This document shows, piece after piece, positions 1 through 9,982 of a stretch of DNA of 64,000 bases. How positions within the stretch are numbered: position 1 is the stretch's first letter; each line of letters starts with the position of its first letter. The position numbers were made by a program, and so were the translations under genes. Under the pieces are notes generated by a model. That model had not been told where the DNA came from. It saw nothing but the letters and a program-made list of their open reading frames with translations, and did no database searches. The DNA comes from a bacterium (GTDB lineage: Bacteria; Cyanobacteriota; Vampirovibrionia; Obscuribacterales; Obscuribacteraceae): the NCBI GenBank assembly GCA_016124935.1, contig WGMS01000006.1, positions 20,267 through 84,266 on the forward strand, written 5' to 3'.

Positions 1-141
1 GAGCCTTCTCTGGTCCCCGGCATTATCGAGACCTTTTTAGATACGGCTTTCGAAGGGGGCAGGCATCAGAGGCGGGTGGACAAAATCGAAGCGCCAAGAG
101 AAGGGGAGTCCTCCGAAATCTGGCGCAAATTAGAGAGGTAG
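1..141 (+). CDS. rpiB: Ribose-5-phosphate isomerase B, C-terminal fragment
   Basis: The window opens inside an ORF in frame 1 that ends at TAG 139-141. The last 46 residues contain AFEGGRHQRRVDKI, the characteristic C-terminal signature of RpiB/LacAB isomerases, which interconvert ribose 5-phosphate and ribulose 5-phosphate in the non-oxidative pentose phosphate pathway. The catalytic N-terminal part lies outside the window, so activity cannot be judged. The glycerate kinase gene starts 49 bases downstream on the same strand, so the two may be co-transcribed. Only the tail is visible, but the motif is distinctive. Confidence 0.8.
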   Translation, partial: EPSLVPGIIETFLDTAFEGGRHQRRVDKIEAPREGESSEIWRKLER

Positions 142-190
142 CGCATTCTCGTCTCCAGGCAGCGAAGGCTGTGGATATCCGGAGGATATA

Positions 191-1339
191 ATGCTGAAAT
201 TTTTGATCGCCCCGGCAGCCTACAAAGGCAGCTACAGCCCGATTGAGCTTTGCTTTGCGATAAAATGCGGCATCACCGAGGTGCTCCCCGATGCCTCCTG
301 CTTTCTACTGCCGCTCGCCGACGGCGGCGACGGCACAGTGGACTCTCTGCATCATTTGATGGGTGGTGAATTGATGGAAGAAGAGGTTATCCATCTACTA
401 AGCCAGGATGAGCACGACTCGGTTCGATGCCAGTGGCTGAAACTGGAGAGTATATCGGCGGAGGGACGCAAAGAGACGACGGCGATAATAGAATTAGCGT
501 CGGCATCCGGTATCGCCCATTTAGATCAGGAAAGACTCTCGGCCATGAACGCCCACACAAGAGGCACCGGTCAGGTCATGAAAAGAGTCCTGGCCGGAAG
601 CATTAAAAAAGTGGTGCTTACGGTGGGAGGTAGCGCCTCCACCGATGGTGGCATGGGCATTCTCTACGAACTCGGCGCCCGCTTCCTTGACTCTGCCGGC
701 AAAGAGCTTGCTCCATGCGGAGAGCAGCTTGAGCACATAGCCTCCGTAGAACTCGATGGCTTGCCCGACCTTGCCTCGAAGATAGATTTGCTGATAGTGA
801 CCGATGTCACCAATCCTCTATGCGGTCCAAGTGGAGCCGCCCAGGTCTACGGTCCACAAAAAGGGGCGGACAATGAACAGGTCCTTCTCCTGGACGAAGG
901 ACTGGCGCATTACGCCGATATTCTCGAAAAGTCATGCGGCAGAAAAGCCAGACAACTGCCCGGGGCCGGAGCCGCGGGCGGTGTCCCCTTCGGTCTTGTC
1001 TGCGCGCTCGATGCCCGCATAGAAAGTGGCTTTCTATGGTACCAAAAGCTTACCGGTCTGGAAGCAAGGTTAAAAGATTGTGATATCGTCATCGGTGCAG
1101 AGGGCTTTTTGGACAACCAGTCTCTACAGGGCAAAGGCACAGGCGAACTGGCCAGGCTCTGCGCACAATTCGAGAAGCCTCTATGGCTGGTGCCGGCCAG
1201 GGCCGACCGACAAATAGACTGGCTGAAGTACCATGTCGAAAGGGTAAAAGAGACCTGCAATAATGGAAAGACCGCCACCCTTGCCGATGTCCAACGCACG
1301 GTAGCTGGTCTTGTCGAGCTTATCGCAACCCGCAACTGA
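191..1339 (+). CDS. Glycerate kinase (GarK/GlxK family)
   Basis: This 382-residue protein matches the glycerate kinase family of GarK/GlxK (Pfam Gly_kinase), which phosphorylates D-glycerate with ATP, in the characterised E. coli enzymes to 2-phosphoglycerate. It is a soluble cytoplasmic enzyme. Visible family motifs are the N-terminal IAPAAYKGS, PLADGGDGT near residue 45, GGSASTDGGMG near residue 150, and GAAGGVPFG near residue 265. The length is normal for the family. The ATG follows GGAGG at a good distance. It lies just after rpiB, which suggests a small sugar-phosphate operon. Substrate position specificity cannot be read from sequence. Confidence 0.9.
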   Translation: MLKFLIAPAAYKGSYSPIELCFAIKCGITEVLPDASCFLLPLADGGDGTVDSLHHLMGGELMEEEVIHLLSQDEHDSVRCQWLKLESISAEGRKETTAIIELASASGIAHLDQERLSAMNAHTRGTGQVMKRVLAGSIKKVVLTVGGSASTDGGMGILYELGARFLDSAGKELAPCGEQLEHIASVELDGLPDLASKIDLLIVTDVTNPLCGPSGAAQVYGPQKGADNEQVLLLDEGLAHYADILEKSCGRKARQLPGAGAAGGVPFGLVCALDARIESGFLWYQKLTGLEARLKDCDIVIGAEGFLDNQSLQGKGTGELARLCAQFEKPLWLVPARADRQIDWLKYHVERVKETCNNGKTATLADVQRTVAGLVELIATRN

Positions 1340-1355
1340 GAAGAAAACTGCCAGT

Positions 1356-3683
1356 TTACTTATTGCCGCTATTGAGCAGGCTGCCGAGGTCGCCTAACAA
1401 ACCGGAAGAGACCACCGGCTTGTTGCCACTGTTAATAGTGGCAGCCTGGGCGGCTCCGGGACCGGCTGCAATCGGCTGAGAGTTAGCCGGGACAACCGGC
1501 AGACCGACAGGCTTGGCTTGAGAAATCTGCGGCTGATAGACCTGACCGCTCGAATCTACCTGAAGGAACTCATGGCTCACTTCGGGCGCTTCGCTCTGCA
1601 TCGGTCGAAGATTTTCCTGACCGTAAGACTGGATATCTACTTGCTCTCCTCCAGAAGCGGCGCCGGCAGCAGCACTGTTAGGATCGGCTACGGTCTCTGC
1701 CATGGACGAATCACCGGTAGGCGCGGTGGTCATCTCGGCATTAGGAAGCTGAGGCTGAGCGTTAGCCGCATTGGACAGGGTGGCGCTCGCCGAAGGATCG
1801 GTAGATGGCAGACTGAGCTGTTGACCCGGATGGATAAGGGCGGGATTGGCTCCGATAACATCCTGGTTCATCTGATAGATTTCACCCCAGTTCTGACCCT
1901 GACCGAGATGATCTCTCGATATATTCCAGAGATTGTCACCGGGCTGCACGGTATAAGTGGTGGCGCCATTCTGGCTGATCTCGGCAATCTGTCCGGGCAG
2001 TTTTATTTCGGTACCGGGATAAATAAGATCAGGATTGGAGCCAAGAATATCCTGGTTCTGACTGTAGATCTCCTGCCAGCGAGTGCCGTCGCCGAGGTGT
2101 TGTTTGGCGAGGTTCCAGAGATTGTCACCCTTCTGGATAGTGTAGCTGGCAGCCTCTCCACCTTCCATCATCTCTAAAGAGGGATTGTTCTCGGCAAGCA
2201 GACGACTGTCCTCGTTTCTCAGCTCCGCTTCCGGTGCGGCGGCTTTATGATGAGACTGCTGAGCCTGGGCTCTGGGAGCGTGGCTGGCTTTATGACCGGC
2301 GGCATGGTGCCTGGGAGCATGCCCAGCCGAGGAATGAGACGCCGAAGAATGAGAGGCGCTAGCCGGGCTGGCCGACTTGGCATGGGAAGCCGCATTTGCG
2401 TTAACACTGGGCTTGGCGGTGTTGTTGACGCTATCTAAAGTAAGCTGCTTGGCTTTCAATCCGCCTATTTCTCCGGCGGCACCCTGGGCAGAGCCGGGGT
2501 CCATGGCGGACTTCAAGCGCTCCCCGGCGTCAGATATGGTCGGACCGAAAGACTTGGCCGAATTGTCCATGGCTAACAAGTGGTTGCCCCCGAGCTGGTC
2601 GGAGACGGCACCGGAAGGACCGACATCAGAAGCTGAGCCCATATCGCCCATGCTGCTTACGCCATTATTAGAATAGCTGAAACCGGCGGGCTCTACCGAA
2701 CCGCCATTGCCCAGGATGCTCTCCTGGAAATTACCCGAGGCGCTCAGTCCGTTCATGTTACCCGAAACGAGATTGTTGCCGGGAGTGGTGGCTATGTTGT
2801 TGGCCATACTACCGGCAGCCGAAGGAGAGCCCCCGGTGATGGCAGAGTTGATACTGCCGCCACTGAGCTTGTCGGAAAACAGCCTGGTGCTGCCGGCAAT
2901 ATGATTGGCCTGGCCGACATCGGTCATGCCAGGTCCCGCAAGAACGCCACTTCCGGCTGTGCCGGAAGCCGAAGGTACCCCTTCGAACATCGGTCTACTT
3001 AAAGAGGGAGTACCGTTGACGTTGAATTGAGTTCTAAAGGAAGCGAAATCCTTGACACCCATGGCCGGACTCGGTGCTGCACCGAGGGAGAGATTCAACT
3101 TGCTGGAGAGCATGTCCGAAGTGAACATGGTATTGCCCAGTCCGTTCAATGAAGTTAAAGAGGAGAATATAGGAGCATGGCTCGGCAAGAGCGAGAGACT
3201 CATCGGAATATTATGAATAGCACCGGAGAAAGCGGTGTAGGCGTTGGCGCCCAGAAATGCCGGATTGAGAAGGTCGAAAAATGTAGTCTGATTCAAGAAG
3301 AAATTGGCCATGAACTCGAAGAAAGAGTTGAGCAAACCCATGGCTCCGGGCATCTTCAAGATCAATTGAATCATCGGAGAGATGGGCTCGTTGGCGCCGG
3401 CGACCAGTCCAGCCAGCGCCTGGGATTCTGCACCGGGCATGGCGAGCGGATTGAGAGCGGCGGCTTCGGCTCCGGTGGGCGCCATGCTGATGGCGGACAG
3501 GTCGGTCGGGCTGCCTGAAGCATTGAAAAATTGATGGGCGCTGGAAACATCAGCCGGGCTGGAGAGTTGACCTTCTACAGAAGCGGAAAAACCGGCACCG
3601 GATAGCTCGTGGCTACCGATCGCCGGGCTGGATGCCACATCCGATCCCAGATTAGCGCTTGATTGTGGTTGTTGAAAGTTCAT
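1356..3683 (-). CDS. Large low-complexity protein with two LysM domains
   Basis: This 775-residue protein has two LysM domains, at about residues 512-565 (YTIQKGDNLWNLAKQHLGDG) and 575-628 (YTVQPGDNLWNISRDHLGQG). LysM modules bind peptidoglycan or chitin-type glycans. There is no N-terminal signal peptide. Instead a hydrophobic, Phe/Leu-rich stretch sits at about residues 100-160, inside long Ser/Gly/Ala/Asn-rich sequence; a His/Ser/Ala-rich linker (about 430-480) precedes the LysM pair. The tail is again low complexity. It converges with glycerate kinase. A cell-wall-associated role is inferred only from the LysM domains. No catalytic domain was recognised. Confidence 0.75.
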   Translation of the reverse strand: MNFQQPQSSANLGSDVASSPAIGSHELSGAGFSASVEGQLSSPADVSSAHQFFNASGSPTDLSAISMAPTGAEAAALNPLAMPGAESQALAGLVAGANEPISPMIQLILKMPGAMGLLNSFFEFMANFFLNQTTFFDLLNPAFLGANAYTAFSGAIHNIPMSLSLLPSHAPIFSSLTSLNGLGNTMFTSDMLSSKLNLSLGAAPSPAMGVKDFASFRTQFNVNGTPSLSRPMFEGVPSASGTAGSGVLAGPGMTDVGQANHIAGSTRLFSDKLSGGSINSAITGGSPSAAGSMANNIATTPGNNLVSGNMNGLSASGNFQESILGNGGSVEPAGFSYSNNGVSSMGDMGSASDVGPSGAVSDQLGGNHLLAMDNSAKSFGPTISDAGERLKSAMDPGSAQGAAGEIGGLKAKQLTLDSVNNTAKPSVNANAASHAKSASPASASHSSASHSSAGHAPRHHAAGHKASHAPRAQAQQSHHKAAAPEAELRNEDSRLLAENNPSLEMMEGGEAASYTIQKGDNLWNLAKQHLGDGTRWQEIYSQNQDILGSNPDLIYPGTEIKLPGQIAEISQNGATTYTVQPGDNLWNISRDHLGQGQNWGEIYQMNQDVIGANPALIHPGQQLSLPSTDPSASATLSNAANAQPQLPNAEMTTAPTGDSSMAETVADPNSAAAGAASGGEQVDIQSYGQENLRPMQSEAPEVSHEFLQVDSSGQVYQPQISQAKPVGLPVVPANSQPIAAGPGAAQAATINSGNKPVVSSGLLGDLGSLLNSGNK

Positions 3684-3760
3684 AGCCTGTTTCCGATTCC
3701 GACTTTCTTAACCGAGGACTCTTGCCTTCGCTGCGTTCTGGCGCAACTTCCTAGACTGTA

Positions 3761-3824
3761 CATGGCTTCGCCGGGCCAAGCCATGGGAATATTCCCACCC
3801 CCGGCAAAATTTCCTGCGGGAAAT
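3761..3824. repeat. Cluster of three dyad-symmetric elements between divergent genes
   Basis: The 230-base gap between the LysM gene (leftward) and the next gene (rightward) contains three inverted repeats in 64 bases: CATGGCTT/AAGCCATG (3761-3768 and 3778-3785), the perfect palindrome GGGAATATTCCC (3785-3796), and ATTTCC/GGAAAT around TGCG (3809-3824). They could be operators or transcript hairpins for the divergent pair. No regulator can be assigned. Confidence 0.4.
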
Positions 3825-3913
3825 ACGGTAATGACAACTGGTGCTGACTAATGTAGTGACTTTGCGATAAGATCCGAGGAAGATTCAAGATCTATAAAAG
3901 AAGCTGGAATTAA

Positions 3914-5158
3914 ATGAAGTTTAAAAGAGATATTTTGCACATTCTGGGCGGTTGCCTCGCCCTAGGTCTTTCATCCGGAAGCGTTGCCGCGCTTGCCCAG
4001 GACGGCGCCCCGGTACCAAACGCCACAACGCCGACTCAGGAAGTCCCTGCCACCAGCCTGGCCGATGACAAGCTCCAGAATCTGGGCAAAGCCTACAGAA
4101 TCGCCCCGGGTCCCCAGAGCTGGCAGAGTTATATCAACGAATTCAAGAGCTACCTCAGCCAGGCGCCGGCTAATAAAAGCTCCGGTACTCAGATAATCAA
4201 AGCCAATTCATCGCTCAAAGATTTAGGAGTCAGACTCTATGATCTCGGCGGCGGCAGAGCCTGGACTTTTCCCACCGTCAAAGAGAAACCGGTACTGGTC
4301 CTTCAGGTAGGCGCAGGCGCGGACTTGCTCGAATACCCCGCCGAGGTCAATATCTCTGACGCCAGGTTAATCCGTTCGCTAACCACCACCACCAAAGTGG
4401 TGCGGGTCAAACATAAGAAAGTGGTGCAGAAAGTCGTCACTGCCTCCGGTCCCAGCTATCTGGTTCTGGCCGGCAATAATCGTGCCAACGGGACTATATG
4501 GCTGAAAGCCTACAAGCCCTATAACGGAGCCTGGATAGAGACTAATAACCCCTTCTCCAGCGTACCACCCTATCTTCTCACCAACGTCTCGGGAGAGGTC
4601 AGCTTCTCAGGCAACAACATAGTCATGTCTGTCTCGGCCTCGGACGCCAAAACCAACAAGCTCCCCAAACCAAACTCCACCTCCTACCGCATAGTGCTTG
4701 CCTCTAACGGGGGCAAGTTCAACCTGGTCGGCTCGGCCACGACCAATCAACCCCTCACCATCGTCACCCAGTTCGTCCAGAGCCTGCGCAACAACCGCAT
4801 CGACCTGGCCAAAGCCTGGCTGCATGATCCGAAGCTGATTTCGATTCCCCAGTATATCGACCTGGTCGGCAAAGCCGGCGACAAGCCCTACAAACTGGTG
4901 GCCATGGCCCAGCCCAGAAACGGCGGTCCACGCTACCGCCTGGTCACCCACCACAAACATGACCTGATCATCGATGTGGGCAAAGTCTATCAACGACTGG
5001 CCATCAAAGGGCTCTTCATCGCCCCGCCCGATCCTCTTGCCGAGAGACTTTCCGGTACTCTCATCGGCCCCGTCCCGTTGACACCGCCTGCCGATGCTTC
5101 TACCGGTTCTTCTAGCAACCAGAACCAGGCATCCGCCCCTGCAAGCAAGAAGAGCTGA
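3914..5158 (+). CDS. Exported protein of unknown function
   Basis: This 414-residue protein starts with a Sec signal peptide (basic MKFKRD, hydrophobic core to about residue 26, Ala-rich cleavage region ending ALAQ). The rest is soluble, with no repeats or catalytic motif that I recognise; the C-terminus is Ser/Asn/Gln/Ala-rich. The ATG is preceded by GAGGAAGATTC further upstream. The next gene starts 57 bases downstream on the same strand. Placement in the periplasm or outside the cell is inferred from the signal peptide. No function is proposed. Confidence 0.75.
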   Translation: MKFKRDILHILGGCLALGLSSGSVAALAQDGAPVPNATTPTQEVPATSLADDKLQNLGKAYRIAPGPQSWQSYINEFKSYLSQAPANKSSGTQIIKANSSLKDLGVRLYDLGGGRAWTFPTVKEKPVLVLQVGAGADLLEYPAEVNISDARLIRSLTTTTKVVRVKHKKVVQKVVTASGPSYLVLAGNNRANGTIWLKAYKPYNGAWIETNNPFSSVPPYLLTNVSGEVSFSGNNIVMSVSASDAKTNKLPKPNSTSYRIVLASNGGKFNLVGSATTNQPLTIVTQFVQSLRNNRIDLAKAWLHDPKLISIPQYIDLVGKAGDKPYKLVAMAQPRNGGPRYRLVTHHKHDLIIDVGKVYQRLAIKGLFIAPPDPLAERLSGTLIGPVPLTPPADASTGSSSNQNQASAPASKKS

Positions 5159-5215
5159 GCGAAATGGGCATATAATTGAGGGATACGGGGACGCGTTCGT
5201 TTTAGAGAAGAGACT

Positions 5216-7165
5216 TTGACCCAGACCAGCTCCAATCTGCCCAGAAGAAAAGTCGAGACGGATAAAGAGTTCCTGATCGAAGAGAAGAACTATTACGGCG
5301 CTTCTCAGACCTTCCTCACTTACTCCTACAGAGAAGATCTCATCGCCCAGTTAGACCGGTTGGTAGAATCGGGAAAGTCTGTGGACGGATTGATAATCGA
5401 CCTGATGCAGACCGGTTTCTCTCTGCCGATGGAGACCATGGTCAAGTTCGCCCAGTACGCAAAACGGCTGCTCAAACCGAGCGGCGTCCTGCTGTTTGTC
5501 AAAGCCGATGGTGCCCTGACCCTGACCAAGGACAATACCACCGGCGGTCTTATCATGAACGTCTACGACAGCCCCTTCGGTATCTTCGCCCGCCACCCTT
5601 TATTAGCCGATTATGTCTGCGCCACGGTCTCCGGCATAGACCGAAGAAGACTGCGGGGCGGCGGCAGCACCCTTGCCACCCATATTCTCTACAACTCCAT
5701 CCCCGTACTTACAGAAGCCGGTCGCGGCATCAAAGACGACTTCTCGCTACCCGCGCCTCAGAACTGGGTGCTGCAACTGGTGGATGACTATGCTTCGATA
5801 GAGTCTATCGTCAGATCTCTAGAAGCGAAGAATCAGATACCACTGGATGAGACCCTGAGAATATTGCAAGAGCTGGAATCCCAGCGCTTTATCTTTCCGC
5901 TCTTCGCCCGAATCCAGTTTCTCTCCAACTGTTACCACAACCGCAAACGCTTCCGACTGGGGCGCTATATGGTGGCAGCCGGCATCATCAACGAGTCCCA
6001 ACTGCAAGAGCTGTTAGAGCAGCAACAAGAGGAAGGTTTCGGCAAATCGCAAAAGTCTTATCTAGGACTTCTGGCGGTGCGGGCAGGTTACATAAACACC
6101 CGCGAGCTGGAGACCCTGCTTGATGATCAGTTTCTCTACGGCGGACTAGGGGCCGACCGGGGCAAAGGACAGAAATCCGATGCTCGCTCTATAAACGCTG
6201 ATACCATGCGGGATTCGATGATAGGCTCCCTGGGCGCCATCGACACCGCTGGACTTCTGCAATCGCTTGCCACCGCAAAGAAGACCGGTCTTCTTACCGT
6301 CGAAAACCGCGAGAACACCCTGGCTATGTCCTTTCTGGACGGCAAGCCCACCCATGCCCTGATGAACAACCTCCGAGGCTTCGACGCGGTGGCCGAGTTC
6401 CTGGTCTCCTGGCGCGAGGGTATATTCGTCTTCAAAGACAAAGCCTCCATGCCAGAACTCGACGAAGACGACTGCCAGCTCTCGGTCTCGCTTGACAGGA
6501 TGCTGCTCGATTCGGCTTTATATCAAGACCAGCTCAATCAGATTCTCAAGAAGCTACCCAGTGCCCAGAACACTGTTTTAGAAAGGGTCTGGAACTTTGA
6601 CGCCCTCTGGCATCAGCTTCTTGCCCAGCACCCTTATCCGAATCTGCGCTACCTGGACGAAAGCCCGGTGCCTGAGCCAGACCGCCAGGACATCGTCAAT
6701 CTGGTTCACTGCATTGACGGTCTCTCCACCATAGAAGAAGTCTCTACGGTTTTCGACCGCTGGCCTCGCTACAAAGTGCTCAGGGCTATTGACTTGCTGC
6801 TCGAAAACAATCTCGTCAACGTTCAGAAAGCAAGCCTTTTCCGCCCCCTCACAGTCTTTCAGAAGATCACCTTCGAGATTCAAGAGATTGTAGGCAAAGA
6901 AGACAACCGCGCCATGCTGGAGGCGAGCCTTCACTATGTCCACGGCGACTCTCCGGCAGCCAGCCGTTTTCATGTGGACGGCGACGGCAGGGTGAGCGTC
7001 AACCTGAGCCAGGTAAAACAATCGGGAGCACCGGTCTCGGCGGTGTTGCTCGAGCTGCGCCGCTGGATGGAGGCCTATCTTGCCTATTGCCGCCGCCAGT
7101 CCGACGCCAAGATAATCGACGACATTGTCACGAAAATAATCGATCGCTACAACCCACAGAGCTGA
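5216..7165 (+). CDS. DUF4388 (PATAN-type) domain protein
   Basis: This 649-residue cytoplasmic protein contains a DUF4388/PATAN-like domain at about residues 331-420 (MIGSLGAIDTAGLLQSLATA, then TGLLTVENRENTLAMSFLDG). Such domains are typical of bacterial signalling proteins in cyanobacteria-like and delta-proteobacterial lineages, often linked to two-component or GTPase pathways. The N-terminal third is alpha/beta and the C-terminal third looks helical; neither was assigned. The reading frame opens with TTG at 5216 and no in-frame ATG lies close by, so the start is uncertain. A TATAAT-like hexamer lies near 5171. A regulatory role is inferred from the domain only. Confidence 0.7.
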   Translation: MTQTSSNLPRRKVETDKEFLIEEKNYYGASQTFLTYSYREDLIAQLDRLVESGKSVDGLIIDLMQTGFSLPMETMVKFAQYAKRLLKPSGVLLFVKADGALTLTKDNTTGGLIMNVYDSPFGIFARHPLLADYVCATVSGIDRRRLRGGGSTLATHILYNSIPVLTEAGRGIKDDFSLPAPQNWVLQLVDDYASIESIVRSLEAKNQIPLDETLRILQELESQRFIFPLFARIQFLSNCYHNRKRFRLGRYMVAAGIINESQLQELLEQQQEEGFGKSQKSYLGLLAVRAGYINTRELETLLDDQFLYGGLGADRGKGQKSDARSINADTMRDSMIGSLGAIDTAGLLQSLATAKKTGLLTVENRENTLAMSFLDGKPTHALMNNLRGFDAVAEFLVSWREGIFVFKDKASMPELDEDDCQLSVSLDRMLLDSALYQDQLNQILKKLPSAQNTVLERVWNFDALWHQLLAQHPYPNLRYLDESPVPEPDRQDIVNLVHCIDGLSTIEEVSTVFDRWPRYKVLRAIDLLLENNLVNVQKASLFRPLTVFQKITFEIQEIVGKEDNRAMLEASLHYVHGDSPAASRFHVDGDGRVSVNLSQVKQSGAPVSAVLLELRRWMEAYLAYCRRQSDAKIIDDIVTKIIDRYNPQS

Positions 7166-7242
7166 CTAAGGTCAAGGCTTTGAATTTGTTCTAAAATAAA
7201 CGACTTGTGTCCCCATGGATCTAAAGAAGCGAGTCGAAGAAG

Positions 7243-8820
7243 ATGAAATTCAGCCTTGAGAGCAACCAGCCCACCAAATCGAAAGCCGACGCCCTGATAC
7301 TGGGAATTTATAGCGGCGAATCGGTGAAAGAGGTCCTCCACCACCTCGACGCAAAGATAGACAAAGTCTTTGCCGATCAGGTCGAGAACCACCTCAAGAC
7401 AGAAGGCTTCAAAGGCAAACTGCATCAATTCTCATCCACGGCGAGCTTCGGTCACCTGCAATCTTCACGCCTCATAGTTTTGGGTCTCGGCGAAAAAGTC
7501 ACCCCTAAAAACATCCGCAAAGCAGCCGCCGGACTGTATCGCAAACTGAACGGAGCCGACAACCACGAGAGCAGCTACAGCTTAAATATACGCCCGGCCA
7601 AATTGCAGACTTCTTCTGTAGGCAAGAAGAAAAAAGCGGCAGCAGAAAAAAGCACCGATACTAAATATGGTGAAGACGAATTTCTCTGCGCTCTAGTAGA
7701 AGGCTGGACCCTGGGCTCTTTCAACTTCGACAAATACAAGACTCAGAACCAGAACAGTGGCGAAGACAAAAAGAAAAAGGAGAAAACACCGGAGCTCAAA
7801 GTCTCTGGTCTCAGCCTGTCTGCCAAAGACTTCGCCACCGCCGTAAAAAAAGGCAAAACCCTTGGAGACTCGACCAATTTAGCAAGAACTCTGATAGCCG
7901 AACCGGCTTTCTATATGACCCCCACCCGCCTCGCCAATGAAGCCAAGAAAGTCGCCAAAGCTACCGGTCTGACCTGCACCGTCATGACCGAAGCCCAGAT
8001 AGAGAAGCTCGGCATGGGAGCCCTGATGGGCGTCGCCCGGGGAGCCGACGAGCCGCCCCGTTTCATCGTCCTCAAATACACCGCCCCCAAAGCTAAAAAA
8101 CAGATAGCGATAGTAGGCAAAGGCATCACCTTCGACTCCGGCGGTCTCTCTCTGAAAACCGCGGTCGGCATGGAACGCATGAAATACGACATGTCCGGCG
8201 CTGCCGCCGTCATAGGCACCATGCAGGTGATAGGCACCCTCAAGCCCCGGGTCTCGGTCATGGGCGTGATCGCCGCCACCGAGAACATGCCCAGCGGCAA
8301 AGCCCTGCATCCCGGGGACGTGATCCAGGCGATGAACGGCAAGACGATAGAGGTCAATAACACCGACGCCGAAGGCAGACTGGTTCTGGCAGACGCTCTC
8401 TCTTATGTCTGCGAAGAGGGAGTCGACGAGATTATCGATCTGGCAACCCTTACCGGTGCCATCATCCATGCCCTGGGAAGAGTTGCCGCCGGAGTGATGG
8501 GAACCTCCAACGAGCTGATAAAAGATCTGGATAAAGCGGCGGAGGAAGCCGGTGAAAAACTGTGGAGATTGCCTCTCTACGAAGAGTTCAAACCGAAGCT
8601 GAAAAGCGATATCGCCGACCTCAAAAACGCCGGCTCCGGCGGAGAGGCAGGCAGCTGTTGCGCCGCCATGTTCTTGAAAGAATTCGTCAAACCGGGCATT
8701 CCCTGGGCCCACATGGATATTGCCGGTGTGGCCTGGTCCGACAAAGAATCGGCCGAGATCAATAAAGGCGGCACCGGTTTTGGGGTTCGCACCCTTTCGA
8801 GGTATATACTTTCTAGATAG
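7243..8820 (+). CDS. pepA: Leucyl aminopeptidase (M17 family)
   Basis: This is a cytosolic aminopeptidase of the M17 family, a two-metal, usually hexameric enzyme that removes N-terminal residues from peptides. The signature NTDAEGRL is at about residues 372-380, and the metal and Lys region GKGITFDSGGLSLK at about residues 290-304. The length of 525 is slightly above the usual 480-500 because of a Lys/Glu-rich insert at about residues 125-180, between the N-terminal macro-like domain and the catalytic domain. The start ATG lies 77 bases after the DUF4388 gene. Functional assignment is secure. Confidence 0.95.
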   Translation: MKFSLESNQPTKSKADALILGIYSGESVKEVLHHLDAKIDKVFADQVENHLKTEGFKGKLHQFSSTASFGHLQSSRLIVLGLGEKVTPKNIRKAAAGLYRKLNGADNHESSYSLNIRPAKLQTSSVGKKKKAAAEKSTDTKYGEDEFLCALVEGWTLGSFNFDKYKTQNQNSGEDKKKKEKTPELKVSGLSLSAKDFATAVKKGKTLGDSTNLARTLIAEPAFYMTPTRLANEAKKVAKATGLTCTVMTEAQIEKLGMGALMGVARGADEPPRFIVLKYTAPKAKKQIAIVGKGITFDSGGLSLKTAVGMERMKYDMSGAAAVIGTMQVIGTLKPRVSVMGVIAATENMPSGKALHPGDVIQAMNGKTIEVNNTDAEGRLVLADALSYVCEEGVDEIIDLATLTGAIIHALGRVAAGVMGTSNELIKDLDKAAEEAGEKLWRLPLYEEFKPKLKSDIADLKNAGSGGEAGSCCAAMFLKEFVKPGIPWAHMDIAGVAWSDKESAEINKGGTGFGVRTLSRYILSR

Positions 8821-8839
8821 CTCTCTGTACGGTAGCTAA

Positions 8840-9982
8840 GTGCAAAGCCACCTCGACAAAAACGATAACGAAAGCGAGGCCCACAATGCCTCTACCAATT
8901 CGGGCATAACCGAACGGTTCGAAATCGCCAAGGTTCTCGCTTCGGGAAAGACCTCCATGGCTTATAAAGCCGTGGACAAAATCCTCGGTCAGGAAGTGAC
9001 GGTAAAGACCATCGCCCCCGACCTGGTCAATAAAGATCGTCTACCTGACTTTCACCGGGATCTCAAAGCGGTGAGCGCTATCGACCATGACTGTATAGCC
9101 AGGGTTCTCGATTACGGTCAGACCAGATCGAGCAAACCGTATATGGTGCTCGAATATATCGACGCCCCTTCCCTCAAAGAGAAACTAAAGAAAGCCGGCT
9201 CTCTGGATCCGGATCTGGCGGTCAGGATAACGGTCCAACTGCTGGAAGCGCTCATCCCCGTTCATGGCGCCGGTATCATTCACCGTGACATCAAACCGAG
9301 TAATATCTTCCTCGCCTCCCCGGGTGAAGGCGGTCAAGAACATGGGCCGATCCCGGTCTTGATAGACTTCGGCTTCAGTCATATCCGCCAGCCCAACGAA
9401 AGAGGCATAGTCCGGAGCACCGCAGGCAATTTCGCCGGCTCCCCCGCCTATATGGCCCCGGAGCAGATTGTGGGCGGAGAAGAAGGTCCCTACACCGATG
9501 TCTATGCCCTGGGCTGTGTCCTTTTCGAGATGCTCTCGGGCTCGCCGCCCTTTTCGGCGCCATCCGACGAAGAGCTTCTGGCCATGCACCTTGAAACTCT
9601 GCCGCCACCACTTCCGGCACTAAAAGGCAAACCGGATAACTGGGCTGAGCAAATTGAGGCGATTTTAAAGCTGATGCTGGAAAAAGAAGGCGCGGCTAGA
9701 CCCGGCGATGTCGCCGAGCTGGCCTCTGCTCTGGCCGCGCTTCTGCCCCAGAAGAAGAATGCTGGCAAAGAGAAGAAACAGAAGAAACCCAAAAACATCC
9801 CGGGCCACGCTGACGCACTGCCCCGCGCCGAATCATTCAGCCTGGTCAAATTGATATTCACCACGATATTATTCAGCCTGATTTTTCTTGTGGTGACGAC
9901 GGTCCTGAATCATCCTCATTCGCACAAACGCCAGGCTTCGGATAAGCCTGTTTCATCTGAGTCTTCTTCTAGCCGACAATAA
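8840..9982 (+). CDS. Membrane-anchored Ser/Thr protein kinase (Hanks type)
   Basis: This 380-residue protein has a kinase domain at about residues 27-300. Visible motifs are the catalytic loop [10 protein letters not shown] near residue 147, DFGFS for the DFG motif, APEQ, and [13 protein letters not shown]. After a Lys-rich segment a single transmembrane helix (about residues 333-355) is followed by a short tail, so the kinase faces the cytoplasm. The start is GTG at 8840, 20 bases after pepA, suggesting co-transcription. The ATP-binding Gly-rich loop is weak ([12 protein letters not shown]), but the VAIK-type Lys is present (VTVKTI). Substrates are unknown. The 3' end overlaps the convergent permease gene by 14 bases. 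Confidence 0.9.
   Translation: MQSHLDKNDNESEAHNASTNSGITERFEIAKVLASGKTSMAYKAVDKILGQEVTVKTIAPDLVNKDRLPDFHRDLKAVSAIDHDCIARVLDYGQTRSSKPYMVLEYIDAPSLKEKLKKAGSLDPDLAVRITVQLLEALIPVHGAGIIHRDIKPSNIFLASPGEGGQEHGPIPVLIDFGFSHIRQPNERGIVRSTAGNFAGSPAYMAPEQIVGGEEGPYTDVYALGCVLFEMLSGSPPFSAPSDEELLAMHLETLPPPLPALKGKPDNWAEQIEAILKLMLEKEGAARPGDVAELASALAALLPQKKNAGKEKKQKKPKNIPGHADALPRAESFSLVKLIFTTILFSLIFLVVTTVLNHPHSHKRQASDKPVSSESSSSRQ

Noticed and set aside
7879..8712. Open frame of 277 codons opposite pepA
   Set aside because: The sense strand encodes the conserved M17 catalytic domain; the antisense frame is a His/Gly-rich artefact of codon bias.
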